From: Phycisphaerae bacterium
GTDB lineage: Bacteria; Planctomycetota; Phycisphaerae; Sedimentisphaerales; Anaerobacaceae
NCBI GenBank assembly: GCA_012744475.1
Contig: JAAYBV010000050.1
Span: 1 to 64,000, forward strand
Length of the DNA stretch: 64,000 nt
Reading direction: 5' to 3'
This document shows, piece after piece, positions 34,401 through 43,723 of this stretch (positions are counted from its first letter, which is position 1; every line of letters starts with the position of its first letter). Under the pieces are notes generated by a model that was not told where the DNA came from, ran no database searches, and saw only the letters and a list, made by a program, of their open reading frames with translations. The translations under genes were made by a program, and so were the position numbers.

Positions 34401-35231
34401 CGGCATGATGCTGCACTGCCAGTTGACGCCGCAAACGCCTTCGCCGTTGTCGCCGACCGCCGCGATCACGCCGGCGACCATGGTTTCGTGTCCCTCGACG
34501 CCATAGGTGGTCGACTCGGGGGTCACTTGGTTGTTGTGGCTCTCGAAGTTGTATCCGTGTACGTCGTCGACGTAGCCGTTGTTGTCGTCGTCCAGGCCGT
34601 TGTCGGGAATCTCGTCGGCGTTCAGCCAGATGTTGTCCTTCAGGTCGGGATGATTGACGTCCACGCCGGTGCCCAGGACGGCCACCACGACGTCGCGACT
34701 GCCCGTTGAGATGTCCCATGCGTCGGTCATCTGAATCAGTTGGTGTGCGTACTGGTCCGCGAAATCGGGATCGTTGGGCACGCGGGACAGATGGTACACA
34801 TAGTTGGGCTGGGCGGACTCCACGTCGGGATCGCGGCGAAGTTGCGCGCAGATCGCCTCGACATCGCCTTCGATTCTCAGTCGATGGAACGACGCTCTCG
34901 TCTGCTTCGCGGAAGCCGCTTTGTTTCCGGCGTCGAGACAGACCGACTGGCGAACCTCGAATGGATGGCGTTTCTGGAGACGAAGCAGGACCGCCTCGTC
35001 GGTCTGCGAAGCCGTCTCAGGGGCCGATGCAGAGGTCGCCTTGAGCTTCACGAGGACCTCGCCAGGGACGTAACGCAGTCCGTCGGCTGGGTTCGAGCTT
35101 TGTAGAGCGGCACTTGTCTCCGCCTCTTCCTGGTGGGCCTGCTGTTCTGCGGCCCACAGCGGTGCGAGGGCGGTCATCACCAGCACAGCCACCGTGGTCC
35201 CCAGGGTCTTGCTCCGATTGCGTGTCTTCAT
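31467..35231 (-). CDS. Large secreted S8 subtilase with FG-GAP/VCBS-like repeats
   Basis: 1254 residues. A signal peptide (about 1-28) and a propeptide-like region (about 50-150, YVPGEVLVKLK) precede the peptidase domain. The triad is D191 (VLGTGVDVNHPDL), H248 (EGHETMVAGV) and S403 (GTSFSAPYVA), with oxyanion N341 (SAGNS). Residues about 585-1000 carry repeated FG-GAP/VCBS-like units with DxDGDG cores (DVDGDGRNE, DIDGDGDYE, DLDGDGDSE, DFDRDGDVE, DLDGDGQPE, DTDNDGRSE), a seven-bladed propeller candidate binding calcium. A cadherin-like Ig unit and a C-terminal jelly roll (about 1090-1250) follow. It is an extracellular peptidase, probably surface-displayed. AAGGGAGAG supports the start. Confidence 0.92.
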   Translation of the reverse strand: MKTRNRSKTLGTTVAVLVMTALAPLWAAEQQAHQEEAETSAALQSSNPADGLRYVPGEVLVKLKATSASAPETASQTDEAVLLRLQKRHPFEVRQSVCLDAGNKAASAKQTRASFHRLRIEGDVEAICAQLRRDPDVESAQPNYVYHLSRVPNDPDFADQYAHQLIQMTDAWDISTGSRDVVVAVLGTGVDVNHPDLKDNIWLNADEIPDNGLDDDNNGYVDDVHGYNFESHNNQVTPESTTYGVEGHETMVAGVIAAVGDNGEGVCGVNWQCSIMPLRVSVYVTTTEVAEGLYYATANGADILNMSFGADEFGPNGDPIVQRAIDNAYAHGILLVASAGNSATDAIHYPAGYYNVMSVASTDGEDAKTDHSTFGSWVDIAAPGTDIVTTDLNGEYIATAGTSFSAPYVAAVAALVLAHEPNLTHVELRAVLENTTDPVYYGLVDPDLGYIGTGRVNAYAALQAAGQRHPLGEIVAPRQAESFAADVNAIDVLLFVHGDSYRLEYSTYGNHDWMLVAEGAGPTDPNGFVRLALACPGAGTFELRLTVTTEGQPHHDRKIFGVRWAPAQTPWPAPSSVAYPPDDQFFGGPICMDVDGDGRNEIVQSSISWTNLDGVPRLSVWREDGTALPGWPQELPFAYDPPYCAVGDIDGDGDYEIVGTCNYDGIVCAWHAESGQYVDGWPIALGGWYYSIVGYPVLADLDGDGDSEILVGLNADPGEMDGLYAFQADGTSLWQRRYACEGSISVADFDRDGDVEIAVCGYGPGVSNIYAHILDHQGQLVKKWRGGSSKGTAIADLDGDGQPELVFCVEDGVQAVGLNGSTIWKTRLRDPFDTEGSLSIADTDNDGRSEVYVNSYVESDGYSFTQVYALDHQGRQMTQTGFPKTVMGDPGDSAPLIADIDGDGQKEILVGAAGTPLIAWEADGSTVTGFPMLTLPTEVYCTAAISDLDQDGDIEILVGGYDYRFHVVDLPGQYNPDATDWGATRHDPQNSAWTSKAPTLDLDDATEQIQPGQRLLLKLRATNPEDRPLRFVVGNLPEGAYFDADALTVSWKPTTDQVFHTYRFSFLVTDGIHQTSRSVAIAVAPDAIYSANMDTDPAWQLDEGWTWGAPAGNGSWNGDPASGRTGQSVIGYALDGDYEDGMAETRYATMGPVNSEGYANVRLGYWRWLGIEAPYDDACVQVSSDGANWTDLWAVGNSHVSDESWRFMEYLVPASIGDGQPTLYFRWGIGPTDESVTYAGWNIDDVQVTGDVIQ

Positions 35232-35255
35232 GCGTGCTCTCCCTTCTGTTGTCGT

Positions 35256-35435
35256 TCACGATTCTTCGGTATCACTCACAGGGCGGCAGACTGATCTGGT
35301 CCGTTCGATGGAGAAAAGCAGCGTACGCCATGCCGGCAGGCGCGCACGCCATGCGAAATCCAGAACGAGTCCTCCTCCCTCCAACGCGTTTGCTCCGAGT
35401 TCCTCTGTGGACCGCCAAACCAGTTCCTCGCTCAT
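35256..35435 (-). CDS. Possible 59-residue protein in the subtilase leader
   Basis: ATG at 35435 opens a 59-codon frame ending at 35258-35256, 25 bases before the subtilase start. GAGGG lies six bases upstream. The protein, starting MSEELVWRSTEELGANALEG and rich in Trp, Arg and Glu, resembles nothing I know. Its third-position GC is lower than in neighbouring genes, which weakens the case. The alternative is an untranslated leader of about 235 bases. Confidence 0.3.
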   Translation of the reverse strand: MSEELVWRSTEELGANALEGGGLVLDFAWRARLPAWRTLLFSIERTRSVCRPVSDTEES

Positions 35436-35473
35436 GGGAAGCCCTCGCCTTCCGCACAGGGCCTATACTACCC

Positions 35474-35501
35474 ATCATAACGCCCCTATGGATGAGGTCA
35501 A
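35474..35501 (-). promoter_or_regulatory. Promoter of the subtilase gene
   Basis: On the minus strand TTGACC (35501-35496), a 16-base spacer and TATGAT (35479-35474) give a start near 35466, so the transcript would begin with about 235 bases before the subtilase, including the 59-codon frame. Confidence 0.5.
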
Positions 35502-35589
35502 CCTCTATTCCCGCCGGAAACACCTCGATCTGCTTGGAATGGGACGGACATCATGCCTGGGAGGGGGACTGTCCCTTACGACGCTCCGT

Positions 35590-35638
35590 TTGCGTGTGGG
35601 ACGGGACGCTTGCGTGTCCCAACGGTCGGGGAGATAAT
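35590..35638 (+). promoter_or_regulatory. Promoter of the NTF2-like gene, with a direct repeat
   Basis: TTGCGT (35610-35615), a 17-base spacer and GATAAT (35633-35638) predict a start near 35645. The octamer TTGCGTGT occurs at 35590-35597 and again at 35610-35617, a 20-bp period that places the second copy on the -35 box, as in activator sites. The rest of the 35232-35747 gap shows nothing more. Confidence 0.4.
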
Positions 35639-35747
35639 GCGTTCGTCGGCGCAGGCGGAACGAGCTGTCCGACCGGTGGTTGCGGCTGAAGCACCGGCGC
35701 AGCAGGCACGCGCTGCAAGTGGGGTGGTCTGGCGGGAAGGAGAGACG

Positions 35748-36149
35748 ATGAGCGCCGAACAGGTAGCCAGGCGGTTTGCCGATGCGATCAGCCGCCAGGA
35801 CGTGGAGGGCATCTGCTCGCTGATGACGGCGGACCATCAGTTTGTCGACCCCGGCGGCCAGGTTGTGGCCGGCTGCGAGCCGATGCGCGACGCGTGGATC
35901 GCCTATTTCCGGATGGTCCCCGACTACACGATCGAGGTTTCTGAAGTCTATGGTCGGCGTGACAACGTGGTTCTGCTGGGCCAGGCGAGCGGGACCTACA
36001 CCGCCGACGGGACGCTGCGGCCGGAGAACCACTGGGTGACTCCCGCTGCCTGGAAGGCGGTCGTGAGAGGCGATCGTATCGCTCTCTGGCAGGTCTTCGC
36101 TGACAACGAGCCGATGCGTATCATCATGAGCAGAGAGCAGGCGCATTGA
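35748..36149 (+). CDS. NTF2/SnoaL-like small protein
   Basis: 133 residues with the cone-shaped NTF2 fold pattern: EQVARRFADAISRQDVEGICSLMTAD-type first helices, then QFVDPGGQVVAG and a curved sheet ending IALWQVFADNEPMRIIMS. SnoaL-like members are isomerases, hydrolases or stress-related binding proteins; no catalytic residue is diagnostic here. AAGGAGAG precedes ATG 35748; the longer open frame upstream starts before the predicted promoter. The next gene begins within 15 bases. Confidence 0.7.
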   Translation: MSAEQVARRFADAISRQDVEGICSLMTADHQFVDPGGQVVAGCEPMRDAWIAYFRMVPDYTIEVSEVYGRRDNVVLLGQASGTYTADGTLRPENHWVTPAAWKAVVRGDRIALWQVFADNEPMRIIMSREQAH

Positions 36150-36163
36150 GGGGTCGCGACGCG

Positions 36164-36745
36164 ATGCAGAAGACGGATCAAGCGATCTTGTCGCAAGGCA
36201 GTTGGGCGGTCGAGGGCGTGTTGACGGTGACCTTCCCGACGGCGGCTTGTCTTCTGACGGCGCGGATGGCCTTCGGGGCTCGGGCGATTTCGCCCGCTTC
36301 GCCTGCGTTCCAGGTGGTTGTCAACGGCTTTCTGGTCGGCGTGCTCGTATTTGCGGCGCGCCGCTGGAGGTCGGCCGGTCTGTTGACTGCTGCTGTTGTG
36401 CTGACCGTCGGCATGCTGGGTTTCGCCCCCGGCGCATCGGCGCGGGTCGCGGTGCACACCATCGTTCTGATGATTGCCCTGACCGGCATCGTATTCGTGA
36501 ACGCGAGGCTTCTGCCCCGACCTTCGCGTCCGAGCTTCTGGCGGACGTTTCTGGCGTGGGCGGCTGTCTCGATCGCGCTCTATTTCCTGGCGGGTATGCT
36601 CCTGTTGCTTCTGTTCCGTGCGGCGGAGGTTGCGCCATTCCTGCGCCTCTACGCGAGATTGTCCACGGCCTTGGGCCTCGGCCTTGCCCTCGGCTTCGCC
36701 CTCCGCGGCCGCCTTGCCCCCGTCTTCTGTCGGGGGACCGCATGA
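36164..36745 (+). CDS. Multi-span membrane protein of unknown function
   Basis: 193 residues with five or six hydrophobic helices (for example TVTFPTAACLLTARMAF, FLVGVLVFAA, TAAVVLTVGMLGF, VAVHTIVLMIALTGIVFV, AWAAVSIALYFLAGMLLLLL). I recognise no family. ATG 36164 has GAGGGG ten bases upstream; a TTG start at 36146 overlapping the previous stop is possible. It probably shares a transcript with the NTF2-like gene and perhaps the C39-like peptidase, 100 bases downstream. Confidence 0.55.
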   Translation: MQKTDQAILSQGSWAVEGVLTVTFPTAACLLTARMAFGARAISPASPAFQVVVNGFLVGVLVFAARRWRSAGLLTAAVVLTVGMLGFAPGASARVAVHTIVLMIALTGIVFVNARLLPRPSRPSFWRTFLAWAAVSIALYFLAGMLLLLLFRAAEVAPFLRLYARLSTALGLGLALGFALRGRLAPVFCRGTA

Positions 36746-36845
36746 TGCCAAGATGGTTGAGGGTACCGGGAGATTCGCAGCGATTGAGTTCTCACGTGCC
36801 TTGTCGGGTGTGTATGGTCTGGAGAGACTTCGGGAGAGGATTGAC

Positions 36846-37685
36846 ATGTCACCGGTAGTATCGGCATTTCTTGAGACATTGGGCGTTGTGGCACTCGCAG
36901 GCGCCGGCGTTCTGTCAGGCCTTCGCTGTTCGAGATGGCGTCAGCCCTGGTGGTTACTCGGCTATGTAGCGCCATTGCTGCTGATGATCGCCATCAGCTT
37001 GTCGCGCTGGTGGCCGCGGCTGGAACAGCATCCCCCGTTTGAATGGGTCATGGCAGGGCGGGTGGAGTTTGCGTTGCTGGCGGTCATCTGTACCCTGCTG
37101 CTGACGACGCCGCTGTCCCGTCTGTCGCGCCGACGCGACCGGGTATGGCTCTCGATCCTCATGGTCGTCTGTGTGATGAATCTGTCGGTGCTGCCCTTTC
37201 TGGCCCCGGCCATGAACTACCATGAGCTTGCGAGTCTCCAGACCACCGTGGATTATGGCGGCGTGTGCATTCAGGGCACAGGATACACCTGTGGACCTGC
37301 GGCGGCGGTGACAGCGCTTCGCGTCATCGGCATCGAAGCGGAAGAAGGGGAACTGGCTATCCTGGCTCACACCACGCGTTTTACTGGCACGCAGCCGGAT
37401 GTCCTCTGCCATGCGATTATGGAGCGGTATGGTGTGCCGTGCCGCCAAGTCCATTTCTGTAGCATCTCAGAACTCTGCGACCGGGTGCCAGTGATCGCCG
37501 TGGTCAAGTTCGCCTTTCTGATCGATCATTTCGTGACAGTTCTGGATGTGGCGGAATCTGTGGTTGTGGTCGGCGACCCCTTGCAGGGACGCATTGAGAT
37601 GACACACGAGGAGTTCACGTCTCGCTGGCGCAGGTATGGCATTGTTCTGCGTCGTTCGGATCCGATCCCATCTAAGGCGATCTGA
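36846..37685 (+). CDS. Membrane-anchored C39-like cysteine peptidase
   Basis: 279 residues. Four hydrophobic segments fill the first 122 residues. The C-terminal half is a papain-like C39 domain: CIQGTGYTCGPAAAVTALR with Q143 (oxyanion) and C149 (nucleophile), DHFVTVLDV with H228, and VVGDPLQGRI with D244. In bacteriocin exporters this domain trims leader peptides at a double glycine while fused to an ABC transporter. Here the transporter is absent and four helices replace it, so the target is unclear. GGAGAGGA lies just upstream of ATG 36846; the frame is open further upstream but overlaps the previous gene. Confidence 0.7.
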   Translation: MSPVVSAFLETLGVVALAGAGVLSGLRCSRWRQPWWLLGYVAPLLLMIAISLSRWWPRLEQHPPFEWVMAGRVEFALLAVICTLLLTTPLSRLSRRRDRVWLSILMVVCVMNLSVLPFLAPAMNYHELASLQTTVDYGGVCIQGTGYTCGPAAAVTALRVIGIEAEEGELAILAHTTRFTGTQPDVLCHAIMERYGVPCRQVHFCSISELCDRVPVIAVVKFAFLIDHFVTVLDVAESVVVVGDPLQGRIEMTHEEFTSRWRRYGIVLRRSDPIPSKAI

Positions 37686-37752
37686 ATCGTGGGCAATACA
37701 TCACCTGTCCGCCGTGCGCGGACAACGCCGAGGCTTCCGGGGCAAAGAAGAC

Positions 37753-37788
37753 GGGCCGGCCGTTCGCGGCTCGCCGAACGGACGGCCC
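37753..37788 (-). terminator. Terminator between the convergent C39 and isomerase genes
   Basis: A 14-bp stem with one mismatch (37753-37766 with 37775-37788, GGGCCG-CCGTTCG arms) closes over an 8-base loop. On the minus strand it is followed by TCTTCTTT, so it mainly serves the isomerase gene, whose stop is 29 bases upstream. Confidence 0.55.
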
Positions 37789-37816
37789 GCTCAATGGTCC
37801 TGGGTTACCCTATCGG

Positions 37817-38803
37817 TCAGGCCAGCGCCTGCTTGCAGAACTGAACACACTTGGTCGTCTCGGCGACGGAGTCCGAACCCTGCGGGACGGGGTACTCCAG
37901 CTCGATGTCGGCCGGGATGTCCCACTTTTCTCTCTTGAGCAACTGGAGGACCAGCGCCACCGGCGTGTCGCCCTGGCCGAATGGCATGTTCGGGCCGTTG
38001 TTGACCTTGCGGTCCTTCAGGTGCAGGCTGAGAATCCGATCGTGGAACTTCTCGATGATCGGAATCGGAGACTGATTGGTGCCCGCGACGTAGTGGCCGA
38101 TGTCGAAGTTGATCCCGAGGTGCTTGCCGTAGGACAGAATCGGTCCATCGTAGGTCGTCGGCGTCATCTGCGTGTGGTTGTGAAAGCCGATCATGATTTT
38201 GTGCCGGTCGGCGATGGGGCCGAGCCGCTTGGCCGCGTCTTCCGACAGCTCGCGCGTGATACCCCGGGCGCCGAGCGCCTTGGCGACGTTGAAATAATAG
38301 TCGATCTCGCCGTCGCTCATGTTGCCGTCGCCAATATTGCCAAACTTGACGATGTGAATGTTGACGCCCGCATCATTGTACATCTTGCGCAGCGCCCGGA
38401 ACTTCTCCATCGGAGCCGATAGACGCCACTGGAGCTGTGCCTCGCGGTTCTGCTGCATGGCCTTGCGCTGCTCGTCGGTCATCTCTCGGCGTCCGCGCAT
38501 CGCAGCGGGGACTCCGGCGTACTGTTCGACCGGCTCGCCCATCAGCTCGATCGAGCTGATCCCGCACTGGACGACGTACTTGAGGATGTCCTCCGCCGTG
38601 CCGGGCAGGTCGCGGAAGCTGTAGGTAATCGTCCCGATCTGCACGCCGTTGAAATTGGAGTTGGGTTTGCCCGCCGCCTGGGCTCCGACGCGGCGCATCG
38701 CGCCCCCCGGCGCCATGGCCAGGGCCGCCACCGCCGCCGCTCCGCCCAGCAGCTCTCGCCGGGACATTGTTCGTCGTTCGTTCGCTCGTTCGTTGCTCTT
38801 CAT
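37817..38803 (-). CDS. Tat-exported sugar phosphate isomerase/epimerase-like TIM barrel
   Basis: 328 residues. SRRELLGGAAAVAALAM is a twin-arginine signal. The barrel follows the xylose isomerase-like AP endonuclease fold: GTITYSFRDL, CGISSIELMGEP, MIGFHNHTQM, NFDIGHYVAGTN, ILSLHLKDRK and DIELEYP carry the His/Asp/Glu metal ligands. Members isomerise or dehydrate sugars and inositols. GAGGAG seven bases before ATG 38803 sets the start. It lies 70 bases after the Gfo/Idh/MocA gene in the same direction, a pairing that suggests one sugar-oxidation pathway. The region before the Tat motif is encoded by a (CGAA)n-like simple repeat. Confidence 0.82.
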   Translation of the reverse strand: MKSNERANERRTMSRRELLGGAAAVAALAMAPGGAMRRVGAQAAGKPNSNFNGVQIGTITYSFRDLPGTAEDILKYVVQCGISSIELMGEPVEQYAGVPAAMRGRREMTDEQRKAMQQNREAQLQWRLSAPMEKFRALRKMYNDAGVNIHIVKFGNIGDGNMSDGEIDYYFNVAKALGARGITRELSEDAAKRLGPIADRHKIMIGFHNHTQMTPTTYDGPILSYGKHLGINFDIGHYVAGTNQSPIPIIEKFHDRILSLHLKDRKVNNGPNMPFGQGDTPVALVLQLLKREKWDIPADIELEYPVPQGSDSVAETTKCVQFCKQALA

Positions 38804-38873
38804 GGTCGTGCTCCTCAATGCGCCAACCGCTCCGTCAGATCACGTTACGGGCGGTCACTATGGGTTTTTGCCG

Positions 38874-40214
<1,341 letters not shown>

Positions 40215-40283
40215 GGTCTGTGCCTCCACCCAAAAAGGATTTCGAACGTGCTACGGCCGTCATGCCTCTGTTTCATGCCCCAT

Positions 40284-40312
40284 AGACTACCGCACGAGCC
40301 GCGTCACCACAA
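40284..40312 (-). promoter_or_regulatory. Possible promoter of the Gfo-isomerase operon
   Basis: On the minus strand TTGTGG (40312-40307), a 17-base spacer and TAGTCT (40289-40284) put the start near 40277, about 63 bases before the oxidoreductase gene. The boxes are weak. Confidence 0.35.
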
Positions 40313-40465
40313 TCTTATCTTCGGCACAACCGGTACCAGCCCCATGGCATGCCTGCCACTTGGCAGATGGTGCGTCCTGTATCGGCCGGCACGCCGTCGA
40401 GCTGTTTGGCGAGTCCGCACACCTCGGTATCCCCTCCGAGCATGTGCCTGGCAGGCAAGCAGGGT

Positions 40466-40495
40466 TTGACAGCATGAGCCAGACGGCGGTAGAAT
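40466..40495 (+). promoter_or_regulatory. Promoter of the gene at 40520
   Basis: A perfect TTGACA (40466-40471), an 18-base spacer and TAGAAT (40490-40495) predict a start near 40502, leaving an 18-base leader with an AAAGGA ribosome site. Confidence 0.55.
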
Positions 40496-40519
40496 CGCAG
40501 CCCAGAGAAAGGACAGGAT

Positions 40520-41902
40520 ATGTCGGAAACGAGCGGAGAAGCGATCTCGTCGGAATGCGACGACATGGAGCGGCGCCGGCGACGCTTTCGCTGGTGGCCT
40601 GTGGTCCTGATTCTGCTCGTCCTGCTGGCCCTGGGTCTCCTCTCGCGGCGGCTGTACTGGCGGTGGCAGTTCGAGGCGCGCGTCGCGGCGCTGGAAGCGG
40701 CGGGGTATCCTGTCCGAGCCGAACAGCTCGAAGCGATGTATCCGCCGCTAGCGCCGGGGCAGGCGAACGCGGCGGACCTGCTCAGAGAGGCGGCCGAGCT
40801 CTATCGCGATTCGCTGTCGGTCCAGGAGGTCAAGCTGCTGCCGCTGGCGGGGGATGGCGAGATGCCGGCGCGCGGCCAGCCGATGCCCCCGGACGTGAAG
40901 GAGATTGTGACGCGGTTTCTCGATGAGAATCGCGAAGGTGTCGAGCGGGTTCATCGAGCGGTCCGTCTCGATGCCTGCCGATATCCTGTGCCCTGGTCGT
41001 TCGATGACGCGGCCGATTGGTCTTTGCACAGGACGTATCGCAGCGGCAGTTTGCTTTGTCTGTCGGCGTTGCAGTCGTTCGACGACGGGCAGGCGGAGGC
41101 GGCGGTCGATGCTCTGATTGCGGCCCTTCGATTGGCGCGATTTGTGCGGCAGGTGCCGACACTGAGTGCGATGCTCACGTATATCGAGGCGTGCGATGAC
41201 GTGGCAGTGACCTTGGAGTGGGGGCTGGGCCGGGGCAGTCTTGCCGATGGGCAATTGCACCGGCTCCAGCAGGCGATCGGCGAAAGCGACAGACCCGAGA
41301 CCATGGCGCAAGCCCTGGCATGCCATCGCTGCATGCTGCTGCCTGGGTTTCGGCGGCTGGAACGGTATCCGAACAGGCTGCCTCGGGCGCCGATTGCGGC
41401 GGTCTACGGGGCGATGGGATTGCCATCGCGTGATGGGACCCTGTTCATCGATGTGGCAGAGTCGTATATCGATGTCACGCGGAAGACGATGTCCCGCTGG
41501 CAGGCGGAGATGACGCAAGTCCAGACGCAGTGGGAGCCACGGCTTCGCCGTTCCATGCTCCTGGCGGACATGGCCGAAGGCGGGTTCTCGGGTGCTCTGA
41601 GAATCTGGCTCTCGCGGACCGCTCGGATCGAATGTGTGCGGGCGGCTCTGGCGGTCGAGCGGCATCGCCTGGCCCAAGGCGCTTTGCCGGAGGCCCTCGC
41701 CGACTGCGCTCCGGGTCTTCTTGAGAATGTCCCTGCCGATCCGTTCACAGGCAGAGAACTGCGGTACGAGCGGCTGCGGTCGGGGTTCGTGGTCTACAGC
41801 GTGGGCGAGGATGGGCGGGACGATGGAGGCTGGGAACCTCCGTCTCGGTCCCAAAGAGCTTTGGGCCAGACGTACGACATCACGTTCGGAGTCGAACGGT
41901 AG
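40520..41902 (+). CDS. Membrane-anchored planctomycete protein of unknown function
   Basis: 460 residues. One transmembrane helix (about 26-41, WWPVVLILLVLLALGLLS) follows a basic cytoplasmic stretch. The rest is a mostly helical extracytoplasmic domain. The last part (LAQGALPEALADCAPGLLENVPADPFTG, written here in pieces: GALPEAL, VPADPFTG, then GFVVYSVGEDGRDDGG) is a tail shared by many planctomycete proteins, resembling the C-terminal beta-sheet of pseudopilins (DPFTG ... Y-S-x-G-x-D-G). No enzyme motif is visible. The gene is separated by 150 bases from the operon that follows. Confidence 0.55.
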   Translation: MSETSGEAISSECDDMERRRRRFRWWPVVLILLVLLALGLLSRRLYWRWQFEARVAALEAAGYPVRAEQLEAMYPPLAPGQANAADLLREAAELYRDSLSVQEVKLLPLAGDGEMPARGQPMPPDVKEIVTRFLDENREGVERVHRAVRLDACRYPVPWSFDDAADWSLHRTYRSGSLLCLSALQSFDDGQAEAAVDALIAALRLARFVRQVPTLSAMLTYIEACDDVAVTLEWGLGRGSLADGQLHRLQQAIGESDRPETMAQALACHRCMLLPGFRRLERYPNRLPRAPIAAVYGAMGLPSRDGTLFIDVAESYIDVTRKTMSRWQAEMTQVQTQWEPRLRRSMLLADMAEGGFSGALRIWLSRTARIECVRAALAVERHRLAQGALPEALADCAPGLLENVPADPFTGRELRYERLRSGFVVYSVGEDGRDDGGWEPPSRSQRALGQTYDITFGVER

Positions 41903-42052
41903 AAATGCGGCCGCGACTGGAAATCCACCTGAAACCGTGTAACCTTTGCGAATGCGGCACGTCCTATTGAATAGGCGTGCGTGAACACAGCAGCAGGTCG
42001 GCGGCGTGCCTGAACACCAGTGTGCAGGTGCGGCGTTGCGGGAGCAGTGCAG

Positions 42053-43711
42053 ATGTCCTTGGCGAAGTCATTTGGAAGGAAGGTCCGGGCGGTCCGCATC
42101 CGGTGCGGAGTGAATCTGTTTTTGCGCCAGATGGGCCGCGTACTGGTCGTTGCGGGCATCGTCGCCTCGCTGGCGATCCTCGTCGAGCGTCTGCTGGCGG
42201 TGCCCGTCCGAACGCCCCAGAGCCTGTGGGTGTTTGCGGCGGCCTCGGTCGCACTCGTTCTCGTCCCGTGGCTGCTGAGGTTGCCCAGCCGCATGCAGGC
42301 GTCCCTGCTGCTGGATGAGCGACTGAAGCTCAGCGAGCGGTTCAGCACGACGCTGGCGCTGGCGAAGTCTGACGATCCCTTTGCCATCGCGGCCCGGTCC
42401 GAGTCCCTTCGTACCATCGAGGGTGCAAACCTTCGCGGGCATTTTCCCATTCGGGTGTCACGCGGGTGGTTCTACGGCGCCGCCGTGTGGATCGTCGCGA
42501 CAGCGCTGGTCCTGTTCCTGCCGCAGAAGGACCTGCTCGGATTCCTTCGAGACCGGCAGCAGAGACAGCAGCAGGCGGCGGAGGTCCGCCAGACCCAGAC
42601 CGACGTCCGCCAGACCACGGATGCCGTCAAGGCGGCGGTAAAGGGCCTGGGCGATCCGAACCTGGCGGAAGACCTGCGTAAGCTCGACGGGCTGGCCGAG
42701 GCGGGGACGCCCGAGGAGATGAAGCGGCAGGCGATCAAGGCCCTGGGCGACCTCTCGGAGAAGATCAAGCAGATGCAGAGCAGCGCCCAGGTCGATGCGG
42801 CCGAGGTCATGCAGCAGATGCTCAAACGCCTGCGCGGCTCGGCCGATCCGTTCTCACAGCAGATTCGCATGGCGATGGCCAAGGGCGACTTCGCCCAGGC
42901 CGCTAACATGCTCGGGCAGTTGCAGAAGCAGTTGTCTGAGGGGACTCTGCCCGCCGAGAAACGTAAGGAGATGGCCGATCAGTTGCAGCGGTTGGCCCAG
43001 GAACTCCAGAAACTGGCTCAGGACAAGCGCGAGCTGGAGCAGGAACTGGAGAAGCTCGGACTCGACAAGAAAATGGCCCAAATGACGCGGGAGCAGTTGG
43101 AGCAGGCGTTGCGTCAACAGGGGCTCAAGCCCGAGATGATCGAGCAACTCATGCAGAAGGTCGCGGCCTGCCAGGCGGCGCAGGGACGTTGCGCTGCCCT
43201 GGGACAGGGCTTCGGGGCGGCCGGTGGCGGCGCGGGCGGCCTGATGGCGGACGAACTGACCGACGCGATCGATCAACTCAACGCGATCGAATCACTTCAT
43301 CAGGAGGCGATCATGCTGCGGGCCAGCCTCGACGAGATCGGCCGCTGCATGGGGTGTCTTGGCGAGGGCATGTGTTCCGGCATGGGAAAGGGCTGGAGAA
43401 TCGGCTCCGGCGGGGGGCAGGGCGAGGGCATCGGTACCTCGCCGGGGGCCTACTCGAAGCCGATGGAGATCGACAGCGATACGAAGACGACACGGTCCGT
43501 GGGCAAGTCGGACGATGGGCCGATCATCGCCAGTTGGTATTTCAAGGACGCGCAGGTCAAGGGTGAGGCGCGGCGCAACTTTGCTGAAGTGGTGCAGGCC
43601 GGGCGGGCCAGCGCCGCCGAAGCGATCAGCGAGAATCAGATCCCGCGCCGCTATGAGGAAGCGGTGAAGGAATACTTCAGCCAGTTGGAGAGCAGCGGTC
43701 CTACGCCGTGA
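42053..43711 (+). CDS. Membrane protein with a long coiled coil, first gene of the MoxR/VWA/ABC run
   Basis: 552 residues. Three membrane helices (about 26-45, 57-75 and 139-158) are followed by a coiled-coil region (about 175-375) rich in Gln, Leu, Lys and Glu, then a Gly-rich stretch (about 385-475) and a conserved-looking end (GPIIASWYFKDAQVKGEARR, IPRRYEEAVKEYFSQLE). Genes of this kind stand before MoxR-type operons in planctomycetes, but no function is established to my knowledge. GGGAG nine bases upstream supports ATG 42053. The VWA gene follows after 12 bases. Confidence 0.6.
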   Translation: MSLAKSFGRKVRAVRIRCGVNLFLRQMGRVLVVAGIVASLAILVERLLAVPVRTPQSLWVFAAASVALVLVPWLLRLPSRMQASLLLDERLKLSERFSTTLALAKSDDPFAIAARSESLRTIEGANLRGHFPIRVSRGWFYGAAVWIVATALVLFLPQKDLLGFLRDRQQRQQQAAEVRQTQTDVRQTTDAVKAAVKGLGDPNLAEDLRKLDGLAEAGTPEEMKRQAIKALGDLSEKIKQMQSSAQVDAAEVMQQMLKRLRGSADPFSQQIRMAMAKGDFAQAANMLGQLQKQLSEGTLPAEKRKEMADQLQRLAQELQKLAQDKRELEQELEKLGLDKKMAQMTREQLEQALRQQGLKPEMIEQLMQKVAACQAAQGRCAALGQGFGAAGGGAGGLMADELTDAIDQLNAIESLHQEAIMLRASLDEIGRCMGCLGEGMCSGMGKGWRIGSGGGQGEGIGTSPGAYSKPMEIDSDTKTTRSVGKSDDGPIIASWYFKDAQVKGEARRNFAEVVQAGRASAAEAISENQIPRRYEEAVKEYFSQLESSGPTP

Positions 43712-43723
43712 CATTGTTCGAGT

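Larger units (their letters stand above)
40215..40519. other. Divergent intergenic region with a promoter on each strand
   Basis: No gene is seen in these 305 bases. It contains one promoter candidate for each flanking gene, listed separately. Confidence 0.4.

Noticed and set aside
32193-34709. An 838-codon plus-strand frame opposite the subtilase
   Set aside because: It mirrors the FG-GAP-like repeats (DGDG on one strand gives repeated V/A/I/R patterns on the other), and the subtilase triad is unmistakable.
34906-35105. Possible CRISPR or tandem array in repeat-looking intergenic and coding stretches
   Set aside because: No regularly spaced direct repeats with unique spacers were found anywhere in the window.
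35553-35747. N-terminal extension of the NTF2-like protein
   Set aside because: The extension begins before the predicted promoter, lacks a ribosome site and has no NTF2 similarity, while AAGGAGAG sits before the ATG at 35748.
36618-36845. N-terminal extension of the C39-like protein
   Set aside because: It overlaps the previous gene in another frame and reads as Pro/Ser/Ala-rich shadow; a good ribosome site lies at 36846.
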